Part shown: piece after piece, positions 42,144 through 50,684 of the stretch | How the letters are laid out: every line of letters starts with the position of its first letter | Numbering within the stretch: position 1 is the stretch's first letter | NCBI GenBank assembly: GCA_964387075.1 | Contig: CAYLVB010000011.1 | Span: forward strand, 1-64,000 | Reading direction: 5' to 3' | DNA length: 64,000 bases | Source of the DNA: PALSA-968 sp964387075 | GTDB lineage: Bacteria; Bacteroidota; Bacteroidia; B-17B0; Aurantibacillaceae | The notes under the pieces: model-generated | What the model was told of the DNA's origin: nothing | Database searches by the model: none | The model's input: the letters and a program-made list of their open reading frames with translations, nothing else | Made by a program: the position numbers and the translations under genes

Positions 42144-42503
42144 TTAAAAATCACCAACCGAAAGCATCACCAATGTGCAGGCCTCGGGGGTTTCAATCCC
42201 CTGATCCCTTGCCATTTTTTCGAACTCGCTGTTCTCCGTACCGGGATTGAAGATGATCCTTTTGGGTTTTAACGACAATATGTATTCGTACCAATCGGGT
42301 TGGTGCTGCGGACCCACATATAAGGTCACAGTGTCCACGTCGGCTATCGGTTTTCTTTCTTTGGTGATCTGTACTTCGCCTATCATTCCATCTTTCAATC
42401 CAACGGCGATGACCTCGTGGCCGTATTTTTTTAGTTTACGCACGGCCATGTTGGCGTATCGTTCAGGATTATCGGAGGCTCCTATGACAACGGTCTTTTT
42501 CAT
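42144..42503 (-). CDS. CoA-binding (YccU-type) small protein
   Basis: 119 residues of Rossmann-fold CoA_binding_2 type: VVIGASDNPERYANMAVRKLKKYGHEVIAVG at the start, VDTVTLYVGPQHQP and IIFNPGTENSEF later. Members bind CoA or similar ligands, but their role is unsettled. It lies 28 bases downstream of carB and just before the CinA-type gene, so the three may be one operon. Confidence 0.85.
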   Translation of the reverse strand: MKKTVVIGASDNPERYANMAVRKLKKYGHEVIAVGLKDGMIGEVQITKERKPIADVDTVTLYVGPQHQPDWYEYILSLKPKRIIFNPGTENSEFEKMARDQGIETPEACTLVMLSVGDF

Positions 42504-42531
42504 ATAGATAAAGCCTCAAAAACCCGGCCAA

Positions 42532-45348
42532 TTATCGGCTCAGGTAAAGGTTTCGCTCACTATAAACCTGTTGGAAGTACTCGTCCTGCAGGCTGTCGAT
42601 AAAGTAGATCGCTTCGCCGGTTGATTTCATTTCCGGGCCAAGCTCTTTCTGTATCTCGGGGAATTTCTCGTAACTGAATACAGGCACCTTAATGGCATAC
42701 CCTTTCTTTTTGGGAGCGAATTTAAAATCTTTTACTTTTTTCGCACCCAGCATTACCTTAGTTGCATAATTTACATAAGGTTCATCGTAAGCTTTTGCAA
42801 TGAAAGGCACGGTACGGCTGGCGCGCGGATTGGCTTCTATGATGTAAACCACCTCGTCCTTAACAGCGAACTGAATATTAAGCAACCCAACCGTATTAAG
42901 CGCCACGGCTATCTTCTTTGTGTGCTCTTCGATCTGTTTGATCACCTTCTCACTCAGATCGAATGGAGGAAGTACAGCGTAGGAATCTCCACTATGTATT
43001 CCGGCAGGCTCGATGTGCTCCATAATTCCAATGATATAAGAATCTTTTCCGTCGCAGATGGAATCGGATTCAGCTTCAATGGCGTGTTCCAGGAAATGAT
43101 CCAATAACACCTTGTTGCCGGGAAGATCGTGCAGCAGTTTTACTACATGCTGCTCCAGTTCCTCTTCGTTGATCACGATCTTCATGCTTTGTCCGCCTAA
43201 TACGTAGCTGGGTCGAACGAGCAACGGAAAACCTAATTCTTTAGAAAGCGCGATGGCTTCTTCGGCATCCTGAATCACTCCGAATTTTGGGTAAGGAATA
43301 TTATTTTCTTTCAGAAGCGTAGAGAAACTTCCGCGATCCTCTGCAAGGTCCAGCGATTTGAAATCGGTGCCGATGATCTTGATGCCGTATTTATCCAGTT
43401 TCTCCGCGATCTTCAGCGCGGTTTGCCCACCCAGTTGTACGATCACGCCTTCCGGTTTTTCGTTCTGTATGATATCGTAAATGTGCTCCCAGAATACGGG
43501 CTCAAAATAAAGCTTATCTGCAGTACTGAAATCCGTTGAAACGGTTTCGGGGTTGCAATTGATCATGATGGTCTCGTAACCACATTCTTTCGCGGCCAAT
43601 ACACCATGCACGCAGCTGTAATCAAACTCAATTCCCTGGCCAATGCGGTTAGGACCACTTCCAAGGATCACGACTTTCTTATTGTCGGAACGGATCGATT
43701 CGTTCTCGTCCTCAAAAGTAGAGTAGTAGTAAGGGGTTTTTGCTTCAAATTCGGCGGCGCAGGTATCCACGAGTTTATAAACTCGTTTGATGCCTAATTC
43801 TGTGCGCTTGTTGTACACTTCACTCTCCATGCACTTCAGCAGGTGTGCAATTTGCCTGTCGGCGTATCCTTTTTGTTTGGCTTCGTAAAAGACATCGCGC
43901 GGCAGTGTATCGAGTTTGTATTTGGATATCTCATTCTCGAGAGCGATCATTTCTTCGATCTGCTGCAGGAACCACATGTCGATCTTCGTTAGCTTCTGGA
44001 TGGTTTTGATGGAAATGCCCACTTTCATGGCATCATAGATCATGAAGAGGCGGTTCCAGCTGGGGCGCTCCAAACCTTTGAGCAATTCGTTTTGGTTGGT
44101 GTTCTCTTTTCCATCCGCACCCAGGCCGTTACGTTTAATTTCCAGGCTTTGACAGGCTTTTTGCAGGGCTTCCTGGAAACTTCTGCCAATGGCCATTACT
44201 TCTCCAACCGATTTCATTTGGAAGCCAAGCTCGCGGTTGCAGCCTTTGAACTTATCGAAGTTCCAGCGCGGGATCTTCACGATCACGTAATCGAGTGTAG
44301 GCTCGAAGTAGGCGGAGGTTGATTTGGTAATTTGATTGATGAGCTCGTCGAGGTTGTAACCAATGGCCAGCTTGCTTGCGATCCTCGCGATGGGATACCC
44401 TGTTGCTTTTGAAGCCAGCGCCGAAGAACGTGATACGCGCGGGTTGATCTCGATGGCGATGATCTCTTCTTTCTCGTCGGCACTTACGGCGAACTGCACG
44501 TTGCAACCGCCGGCGAAGTTGCCGATGCTGCGCATCATCTTAATGGCCATGGTACGCATCTTCTGGTACGTGGCGTCGCTCAGTGTCATCGCCGGAGCAA
44601 CCGTGATGCTGTCACCGGTATGCACGCCCATGGGATCGAAGTTCTCGATGGAGCAGATGATGGCTACGTTATCGTTCTTGTCGCGTAATAATTCCAATTC
44701 GTATTCTTTCCAGCCTAATACCGCTTTGTCAATAAGCACCTCGTGGATGGGAGAGGTTTGCAGTCCGCGGTTCAGTAATTGATCAAAATTCTCTTTTTCA
44801 TAAACCACGCTTCCGCCGCTTCCACCAAGCGTGAACGAAGGACGAATTACCAATGGAAATCCAAATTCCTGCGCGATGGATTTACCTTCCAGAAAACTCT
44901 TCGCGATCTTGCTTGGCGCCATTCCAATACCAATTTCCTCCATGCGCGCGCGAAACAGGTCGCGGTCTTCGGTAACCTTGATGGCCTGGATATCCACGCC
45001 GATCATTTTTACACCGTATTTTTTCCAGATGCCAAGGTCATCACATTTCAGTGCGAGGTTCAAAGCGGTTTGTCCGCCCATGGTGGGCAGCACCGCGTCG
45101 ATCTTACGCTCTTCCAGGATTTTGATGATCGACTTCACTTCCAGCGGCCACAGGTAAATGTGGTCGGCGGTAACTTTGTCGGTCATGATGGTAGCGGGGT
45201 TGCTGTTGATCAGCGAAACCTCGATGCCTTCCTCTTTGAGGGAGCGGGCGGCTTGGGAGCCTGAATAATCGAATTCGCAGGCCTGGCCGATGATGATGGG
45301 GCCGCTGCCGATGATGAGGACCGATTTGATGGAGTTGTCTTTAGGCAT
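42532..45348 (-). CDS. carB: Carbamoyl-phosphate synthase large subunit, lacking the C-terminal regulatory domain
   Basis: 938 residues. Both ATP-grasp halves are complete: the first with IGSGPIIIGQACEFDYSG, FPLVIRPSFTLGGSGG and INPRVSRSSALASKATGYPIA; the second with LGSGPNRIGQGIEFDYSCVHG, FPLLVRPSYVLGGQSM and ANPRASRTVPFIAKA. It makes carbamoyl phosphate for pyrimidines and arginine with the small subunit, which is not here. The protein ends at GPEMKSTGEAIYFIDSLQDEYF, where the E. coli enzyme (about 1073 residues) continues with the methylglyoxal-synthase-like allosteric domain. Only 28 bases separate the stop from the next gene, so nothing is left of that domain. Short CarB forms are, as I recall, usual in some Bacteroidota. 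Confidence 0.95.
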   Translation of the reverse strand: MPKDNSIKSVLIIGSGPIIIGQACEFDYSGSQAARSLKEEGIEVSLINSNPATIMTDKVTADHIYLWPLEVKSIIKILEERKIDAVLPTMGGQTALNLALKCDDLGIWKKYGVKMIGVDIQAIKVTEDRDLFRARMEEIGIGMAPSKIAKSFLEGKSIAQEFGFPLVIRPSFTLGGSGGSVVYEKENFDQLLNRGLQTSPIHEVLIDKAVLGWKEYELELLRDKNDNVAIICSIENFDPMGVHTGDSITVAPAMTLSDATYQKMRTMAIKMMRSIGNFAGGCNVQFAVSADEKEEIIAIEINPRVSRSSALASKATGYPIARIASKLAIGYNLDELINQITKSTSAYFEPTLDYVIVKIPRWNFDKFKGCNRELGFQMKSVGEVMAIGRSFQEALQKACQSLEIKRNGLGADGKENTNQNELLKGLERPSWNRLFMIYDAMKVGISIKTIQKLTKIDMWFLQQIEEMIALENEISKYKLDTLPRDVFYEAKQKGYADRQIAHLLKCMESEVYNKRTELGIKRVYKLVDTCAAEFEAKTPYYYSTFEDENESIRSDNKKVVILGSGPNRIGQGIEFDYSCVHGVLAAKECGYETIMINCNPETVSTDFSTADKLYFEPVFWEHIYDIIQNEKPEGVIVQLGGQTALKIAEKLDKYGIKIIGTDFKSLDLAEDRGSFSTLLKENNIPYPKFGVIQDAEEAIALSKELGFPLLVRPSYVLGGQSMKIVINEEELEQHVVKLLHDLPGNKVLLDHFLEHAIEAESDSICDGKDSYIIGIMEHIEPAGIHSGDSYAVLPPFDLSEKVIKQIEEHTKKIAVALNTVGLLNIQFAVKDEVVYIIEANPRASRTVPFIAKAYDEPYVNYATKVMLGAKKVKDFKFAPKKKGYAIKVPVFSYEKFPEIQKELGPEMKSTGEAIYFIDSLQDEYFQQVYSERNLYLSR

Positions 45349-45452
45349 TTAGTATTCCTTATTTCGGGTTTGTTATATCGCGTTATATATTGATTTTCAA
45401 TTAGTTTTGAACCTCTGATCTTTTTGAAACCGACCCAACAGGCCAAACTGCG

Positions 45453-45460
45453 CAAAGGTA
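45453..45460 (-). promoter_or_regulatory. -7 box upstream of carB
   Basis: TACCTTTG on the minus strand fits TANNTTTG and would give a leader of about 100 bases before the carB ATG (45348). The leader shows no recognisable riboswitch. Confidence 0.45.
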
Positions 45461-45519
45461 CGGCGAAATGCGTGGTTTTGGATGGTTTGTGGGAAAAATG
45501 TTGATGAATTTGGCGGCTT

Positions 45520-45578
45520 CCCTCTACCGCGGGAGAGGGTCTGACCACTTATTACCCGAAAGCCGCCACTTGCTAAAT
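45520..45578 (+). repeat. Palindrome plus dispersed repeat, copy B
   Basis: A 20-bp near-palindrome CCCTCT..CCGCGG..AGAGGG (45520-45539) is followed by the 35-base repeat at 45544-45578 that matches 29 of 35 positions of the minus strand at 12619-12653. The gap 45349-45629 between carB and the LRR gene holds these, the carB promoter and nothing else that I recognise. Confidence 0.5.
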
Positions 45579-45629
45579 GGGTTTTATTTGGGCTCATTAT
45601 TTTGTATATTAGCTATACAATCGATATTC

Positions 45630-48092
45630 ATGAAAAGAATTTTACTCCCTTTTATTTTTCTTATGTGCTTTTCCAGTGCTATAGCGCAGTTTGTAACTAT
45701 TCCGGATGCCAAGTTCGTTCAGTGGTTGCAGGCGAATGTGCCAAGCGCGATGGTGGGGAATCAGATGGATACAACGGATGCTATGGTAAGTTCGTTGAAA
45801 AGAATCTATGTTGAAAACGATTCAATTGGAGATTTATTTGGAGTTCAGTTTTTTGATTCGCTTATTACTCTTGATTGTGGTAATGGTCAATTTGCTATAA
45901 ACAAGAATTACTTGCAAAGTTTACCTTCATTACCAATTTCTATGGATACTTTAATATGTGGATATAATTACTTAACAGGCTTACCTATATTACCACCAGG
46001 TCTAAAATATTTAGCATGTTACTGTAATAATATAACGGCCCTTCCAAGTCTTCCGAATTCATTGACGTATTTGGATTGTCATATAAATCAGATCTCAGGG
46101 TCTGTTTCTTGGCCTGGTAACCTGGATTACCTTAATTGTAATACCAATCAATTTGCGGACATCCAACCTTTACCCAATTCACTTACTTATCTTGACTGTG
46201 GTTACAATCCTCTCATAACAAACTTCACGTCATTTCCCCCTGCCTTAGTACAACTGCATTGCTGGACCGACCAATTGACGAGCTTACCCGCACTACCAAC
46301 TGGTCTTGTGTCTTTTTCATGTGGTTGGAACTCGTTGACCTCCTTGCCTACATTACCTTCTTCTTTGCAAATGTTAAGCTGTTCGAACAATCTGCTGACC
46401 AGCCTGCCATCACTTCCCGGTTCATTAGGAGTTATTTACACGGGCAATAACCAATTAACCGCTCTTCCAACTTTACCAAGCAGCCTGCAAAGTATTTGGT
46501 GTAACGATAATTTTCTGACAAGTTTACCAACGCTTCCGTCTGCTTTGGTTAATTTACAATGTTTCAATAACAATATCTCATGCTTTGATCCTTTTTCGAG
46601 CGCGATTAATTACATAGATATATCGAATAATCCTTTTAATTGTTTGCCTAATTATATTCCTGCCATGGATCAGGTTACTTTGTCTTATCCTCTATGCCCT
46701 CCCGGAAATTCTAATAGTTGTATTAATTCAGAAGGAGTGTTTGGTCATATTTACGAGGACAAAAATTCAAACTGTTCAAGAGATGGTGGTGATTCCAGCT
46801 TAAGGAATATGCCAATTTATATATATGATACAGGATTCAATTTACTTGGACAAACAATTAGCGCCGCTAATGGAGTTTATGGATTTCCGCAAACAAATGG
46901 ATCTTATCTAGTCTTTATTGATGATACTCAAATACCATGCACTGCGTCGTGTATTTATCCTGGAACAGATTCTTTAGTTACAGTTGCCTTTCTCGATACA
47001 AGCATAAATTTTCCGCTGGCATGCAAATTCGGTTTCGATATTGGTGTTCAATCAACAATAATTAGTGGTTGGGTTTTCCCAGGGCAACAGCATACGCTAA
47101 ACCTAAACGCCGGCGACATGAGTCACTGGTACAACCTGAACTGCGCGGCAGGTATAAGCGGACAAGTGCAAATTACAGTTAATGGTCCGGTAGCATTTGT
47201 AGGACCCGCGCCCGGAGCTTTAACTCCATCGGTTTCGGGAAATACTTATACGTATGCAATTTCTGATTTTGGCTTGGCAAATAATTCGACTGATTTTAAT
47301 CTGGTTTTCAGCACAAATACAAACGCGCAAGCAGGCGATACGGTCTGTGTGAGTGTTGTAGTAACGCCAACAGCAGGCGATAACAATGTTTCCAACAATA
47401 CTTTTTACTTCTGTTACCTGGTTGTGAATTCGCATGACCCAAATGTAAAGGAAGTTTATCCGATCGATGTAGCACCACTTTATAACGATTGGTTCACGTA
47501 CACCATTCATTTTCAAAACACGGGAACAGCCCCAGCCTTCAACATAAATTTAGTGGATACGCTTGATACAAATCTTGATCTTTCAACTTTCCAGGTTCTA
47601 AATTATAGTCACCAGAACACCGCACACGTCAATGGAAGTGTGCTTTCTTTCAATTTCCCCAACATCATGCTCGCTGATAGTGGCAGCAATATGGCAGGCT
47701 CTCAAGGGTATGTGCAGTATCGTATTAAACCAAAGCCCGGCTTGCCCGCGGGAACGCAAATAAAGAATACGGCTAACATCTATTTCGATTTTAACCCGGC
47801 TGTGGTGACCAATACAACCATTAACAATTTCATAGCGGGCATTGGGGTAAAAGAAAGTACGTTTATTGACAAAGTAAGGATCTACCCAAATCCAGCGCAA
47901 AGCTCAGTAAGCCTTGAAGCGCCAGTAAATTCAAAGGCATCCATCTATTCCATAACCGGAGAACTGGTGATGGAAAAGAGCTGCAAAACGGGAAAAGAGA
48001 CTTTCGACGTCAGCGAGCTTTCTAAGGGTGTGTATATTCTTAAAGTTGAGAGCAGGGAAGGGGTTTGTACTAAGAAGTTGATCAAGGAGTAG
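45630..48092 (+). CDS. Secreted leucine-rich-repeat protein with T9SS sorting domain
   Basis: 820 residues from ATG 45630, which begins a proper signal peptide (MKRILLPFIFLMCFSSAIAQ); the open frame from 45468 crosses the repeat element. Residues 90-320 hold about eleven LRR units of 20-21 residues of the form LPxLPxSLxxLxCxxNxLTS. A Cys-containing SdrD-like beta domain (GHIYEDKNSNCSRDGG) and a domain with HDPNVKEVYP and YTIHFQNTGTAPAFNI follow, then a T9SS type A sorting domain (VRIYPNPAQSSVSLEA ... KGVYILKVES). Probably a surface adhesin. DNA of the LRR part is clearly more AT-rich than that of the C-terminal part. Confidence 0.88.
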   Translation: MKRILLPFIFLMCFSSAIAQFVTIPDAKFVQWLQANVPSAMVGNQMDTTDAMVSSLKRIYVENDSIGDLFGVQFFDSLITLDCGNGQFAINKNYLQSLPSLPISMDTLICGYNYLTGLPILPPGLKYLACYCNNITALPSLPNSLTYLDCHINQISGSVSWPGNLDYLNCNTNQFADIQPLPNSLTYLDCGYNPLITNFTSFPPALVQLHCWTDQLTSLPALPTGLVSFSCGWNSLTSLPTLPSSLQMLSCSNNLLTSLPSLPGSLGVIYTGNNQLTALPTLPSSLQSIWCNDNFLTSLPTLPSALVNLQCFNNNISCFDPFSSAINYIDISNNPFNCLPNYIPAMDQVTLSYPLCPPGNSNSCINSEGVFGHIYEDKNSNCSRDGGDSSLRNMPIYIYDTGFNLLGQTISAANGVYGFPQTNGSYLVFIDDTQIPCTASCIYPGTDSLVTVAFLDTSINFPLACKFGFDIGVQSTIISGWVFPGQQHTLNLNAGDMSHWYNLNCAAGISGQVQITVNGPVAFVGPAPGALTPSVSGNTYTYAISDFGLANNSTDFNLVFSTNTNAQAGDTVCVSVVVTPTAGDNNVSNNTFYFCYLVVNSHDPNVKEVYPIDVAPLYNDWFTYTIHFQNTGTAPAFNINLVDTLDTNLDLSTFQVLNYSHQNTAHVNGSVLSFNFPNIMLADSGSNMAGSQGYVQYRIKPKPGLPAGTQIKNTANIYFDFNPAVVTNTTINNFIAGIGVKESTFIDKVRIYPNPAQSSVSLEAPVNSKASIYSITGELVMEKSCKTGKETFDVSELSKGVYILKVESREGVCTKKLIKE

Positions 48093-48112
48093 CCGAAGCA
48101 CTCGGCGCAGCC

Positions 48113-48155
48113 ATCCTCCCCCGATCCTGCGGATCGCCCCCTCCGGCGGGGGACA
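48113..48155. repeat. GC-rich double hairpin after the LRR gene
   Basis: CGATCC-TGC-GGATCG (48123-48137) is nested in TCCTCCCCC...GGGGGACA; the segment CCCCCTCCGGCGGGGG also pairs internally. It lies 20-60 bases past the stop of the LRR gene and before the convergent small lipoprotein gene. It may end transcription but has no T-tract, and it resembles the other CCCC/GGGG palindromes in this window. Confidence 0.55.
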
Positions 48156-48184
48156 GAACAGCTAATGCAACTCAAAAAGAATGA

Positions 48185-48637
48185 CTACTGCAGTTTTTGT
48201 ATTCCCAGAAAGACCAGCACCAAGGGTAATGTTACGGTTAGAACGTTCATCACCTTATTGAAGTCAAAGCGCTTTTCTTTTTCCTGCGATTCGTCGCAAT
48301 AATCGCAACTCTTCATTTTGGTGGAAATGCCGTTGTGGTAAGTAACCACCAGGTTCACATACCGGCCGCGGGTCTTTTTTCCATTGGTTTCTTTGAGCAT
48401 GAAGGGCAGGGTAGTGCGGTCGTATACGCGGTACTTGTAGAGCAGCACGCTTTCCGAATCGTTCTCGGAAATAAAATTGTAGGGTGGTATGCCCAGGGTG
48501 TTGGAAACCTGCTCTGGTGTTTGTCCAAGTTCAAGTCCCAACACTTTTTCTACGTTGGAGAATTTCGGGGCCTGCACCAAGCAGGAAGTTCCAAAGAATA
48601 AGGATAAAACAATAATAGGCAGCACAAACCTCTTCAC
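48185..48637 (-). CDS. Small envelope protein with C-terminal membrane helix, possible lipoprotein
   Basis: 150 residues: signal peptide (FVLPIIVLSLFFGTSC; Cys 19 may be lipidated), then a part resembling BamE/SmpA (VLGLELGQTPEQVSNTLGIPPYNF), then CDYCDE, and a C-terminal hydrophobic helix (VMNVLTVTLPLVLVFLGI). A protein with both a signal peptide and a C-terminal helix would have its tail in the membrane. I do not recognise a family with this combination. It is convergent with the LRR gene. Confidence 0.6.
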   Translation of the reverse strand: MKRFVLPIIVLSLFFGTSCLVQAPKFSNVEKVLGLELGQTPEQVSNTLGIPPYNFISENDSESVLLYKYRVYDRTTLPFMLKETNGKKTRGRYVNLVVTYHNGISTKMKSCDYCDESQEKEKRFDFNKVMNVLTVTLPLVLVFLGIQKLQ

Positions 48638-48704
48638 TCTATAAAATTAGCGCATCAGTTTCCACTTCGCATTACACTTTTCCTTTCACGGAAAAAGGTG
48701 TAAA

Positions 48705-48735
48705 TAAAAAAGTCCCGCCGATTTAGCGAGACCTT
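48705..48735 (-). terminator. Terminator of efp
   Basis: On the minus strand GTCTCGC...GCGGGAC forms a 7-bp stem (one G-T pair) followed by TTTTTT, about 20 bases past the efp stop. A second hairpin TTACAC..TTTTCC / GGAAAA..GTGTAA lies beyond it (48671-48703). Confidence 0.75.
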
Positions 48736-48753
48736 ACATTATTTTGTGAAAAA

Positions 48754-49317
48754 TTATTTCTTCACGCGTTCCACGTAAGCGGAGGTACGGGTATCGATGC
48801 GGATCACGTCGCCTTCGTTGATGAACAAAGGAATACGCACTTCGGCGCCGGTCTCAACCGTTGCGGGCTTCAGGGTGTTGGTGGCAGTATCGCCTTTTAA
48901 GCCGGGCTCGGTATAGGTAACCTGTAATTCTACAAAGGTTGGAGCTTCGGCCAGTATCGGGTTCTCTTCTTCAAAAGTAACTTTCACTTCCATGCCTTCT
49001 TTTAAGAATTTCAGGCCATCGCCCAACGCGGCAGAGGGAATATGGATCTGTTCGTAGGTAGCATTATCCATCACCACTATGAATTCGTTCTCCGGGTAAA
49101 TGAATTGCATCATTTTGTATTCCACGCGTACCATTTCCAACTCTTCACCGCTGCGAAAGCGGTTCTCGGTTTGTTTTCCTGACCTCAGGTTACGCATGCG
49201 AGCCTGGTAAAAGGCGCGCAGGTTGCCCGGCGTACGGTGCTGCCATTCGGTAATTAAACAAAGTTCGTTATTGTAACGGATCACGGATCCAACGTTTACA
49301 TCTGCAGTAGTTGCCAT
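48754..49317 (-). CDS. efp: Translation elongation factor P with Asn at the tip
   Basis: 187 residues, three beta domains; NPGLKGDT-type motif PGLKGDTATNTLKPATVETGAEVRIPLFI and the C-terminal DTRTSAYVERVK are standard. EF-P rescues ribosomes stalled at polyproline. The tip loop reads HRTPGNLRAF, where E. coli has FVKPGKGQAF, so the modified Lys34 position is Asn here and no modification by EpmAB, EarP or YmfI-type enzymes is expected. The protein is encoded alone, upstream of its terminator and about 115 bases after accA. Confidence 0.95.
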   Translation of the reverse strand: MATTADVNVGSVIRYNNELCLITEWQHRTPGNLRAFYQARMRNLRSGKQTENRFRSGEELEMVRVEYKMMQFIYPENEFIVVMDNATYEQIHIPSAALGDGLKFLKEGMEVKVTFEEENPILAEAPTFVELQVTYTEPGLKGDTATNTLKPATVETGAEVRIPLFINEGDVIRIDTRTSAYVERVKK

Positions 49318-49431
49318 TTTTTTTTTTTGATTTACGATTTTATAATTTACTATTTACCTATTTATTTTTCCGTCATCCTGCGAAGTGATAGAGAGGTCAG
49401 GATCTCAATAATGAGATTCATCTCATTATTG

Positions 49432-50406
49432 TTACTGCGCCATTTCCTCTTTCGCTTCCAGCACGTGGCCCATCGCGCAATATTTATCAATACGCTTTTC
49501 GATCCGTTGCTCGGGCGTGAAGTTCTCCAGTTGCCCCACATGCTTGAAGATCTCTTTCTTTACGGTCTCAAACATCGCGGTTGGATCATTATGCGCTCCA
49601 CCCAAAGGTTCCGGAACAATTCCGTCTACCAAATGATGTTGTGCCATATCGGTAGCTGTCAGTTTCAAGGCTTCGGCCGCTTTTTCTTTAAAGTTCCAGC
49701 TGCGCCACAAGATCGAAGAGCAGGATTCAGGCGATATCACCGAATACCAGGTGTTCTCAAGCATCAAAACGCGGTCGCCCACGCCAATACCCAAAGCCCC
49801 ACCCGAAGCTCCTTCACCAATAATGAAACAAACGGTTGGAACAGTTAACTGCGCCATCTCCAAAAGATTTCTAGCAATGGCTTCTCCCTGTCCGCGCTCT
49901 TCGGCTTCTAAACCGGGATAAGCGCCGGGCGTATCAATTAAAGTAATAATAGGTTTGTTGAACTTCTCCGCCAGCTTCATCAGGCGCAAAGCCTTGCGGT
50001 AACCCTCAGGGTTCGGCATCCCGAAATTGCGGAATTGCCTGTCCTTGGTATTGCGGCCTTTTTGTTGCCCTATGAACATAAAAGTTTTTCCGTCCACTTC
50101 ACCCCAGCCGCCAACCATGGCCTTGTCGTCCTTCACGGTACGATCGCCATGTAATTCAAAAAAGGTGTTATTGGTCAGGTAATTGATGTAATCGAGTGTG
50201 TAGGGACGATCCTGGTGGCGCGATAACTGTACCTTTTGCCAGGGTGTAAGTTCTGAGTAGATCTTCTTTTTGGTCTCCAGGATCTTGTCCTCGAGTTGTT
50301 TGATCGACGGACCCACATCCACTTTACTCTTCGTCGCCACGTCCTTAAGCTTTTGAAGTTCTTTTTCAAGGTCTTCAATCGGCTTTTCGAAATCCAAATA
50401 AGTCAT
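49432..50406 (-). CDS. accA: Acetyl-CoA carboxylase carboxyltransferase, alpha subunit
   Basis: 324 residues with a helical N-terminus (FEKPIEDLEKELQKL) and a crotonase-like carboxyltransferase core: ELHGDRTVKDDKAMVGG, GQQKGRNTKDRQFRNFGMPNPEGYRKALRLMKLAEKF, IDTPGAYPGLEAEERGQGEAIARNL and GEGASGGALGIGVGD. It transfers carboxyl groups to acetyl-CoA in fatty-acid synthesis; accD is not in the window. It has its own -7 box at 50424-50431. Confidence 0.96.
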   Translation of the reverse strand: MTYLDFEKPIEDLEKELQKLKDVATKSKVDVGPSIKQLEDKILETKKKIYSELTPWQKVQLSRHQDRPYTLDYINYLTNNTFFELHGDRTVKDDKAMVGGWGEVDGKTFMFIGQQKGRNTKDRQFRNFGMPNPEGYRKALRLMKLAEKFNKPIITLIDTPGAYPGLEAEERGQGEAIARNLLEMAQLTVPTVCFIIGEGASGGALGIGVGDRVLMLENTWYSVISPESCSSILWRSWNFKEKAAEALKLTATDMAQHHLVDGIVPEPLGGAHNDPTAMFETVKKEIFKHVGQLENFTPEQRIEKRIDKYCAMGHVLEAKEEMAQ

Positions 50407-50423
50407 TCCAAAAAATTAGGTCG

Positions 50424-50431
50424 CAAATATA
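50424..50431 (-). promoter_or_regulatory. -7 box of accA
   Basis: TATATTTG on the minus strand fits TANNTTTG; the leader before the accA ATG would be about 11 bases. Confidence 0.5.
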
Positions 50432-50520
50432 CAAAACCCTCAAAAACAGGAGCTTTTAAAGGATTAACTAATTGATAATCAGATAACATCAATTAAGAGC
50501 CGCAAGGAGTTCAATAGGTT

Positions 50521-50652
50521 TTAACCTGGGTTCACCCGGGCCGGGGATTTGACCCTGAAAAGCACTTTTTTTGGTTCAGGATCTAACGGCTTCTTCCTCT
50601 TTTCCGGGAACCGCTTGTTTAACTTCTTCACTTTTACGCAAGGCCGGCACAT
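50521..50652 (-). CDS. Doubtful 43-residue basic ORF
   Basis: A short frame downstream of rnr starts at ATG 50652 and stops at TAA 50521. A TATTTTTG -7-like box lies at 50672-50679, 20 bases ahead of it. The product would be strongly basic (MCRPCVKVKKLNKRFPEKRK at the start). A second frame through the same DNA also gives plausible residues (LDLNVPALRKSEEVKQ), and a GC-rich imperfect hairpin (50524-50556) overlaps its 3' end. I recognise no family. It could be a small protein, or just the rnr trailer. Confidence 0.2.
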   Translation of the reverse strand: MCRPCVKVKKLNKRFPEKRKKPLDPEPKKVLFRVKSPARVNPG

Positions 50653-50684
50653 TCAGGTCCAAAGCGTCGTGCAAAAATAAATAG

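Noticed and set aside
45468..45629. 54-codon N-terminal extension of the LRR protein
   Set aside because: It crosses the palindrome and dispersed repeat; a clean signal peptide begins at ATG 45630.
50521..50556. tRNA-like T-arm (GGGTCAAATCCC on the minus strand)
   Set aside because: No anticodon or D arm and no acceptor stem can be folded around it; the stretch forms only an imperfect hairpin.
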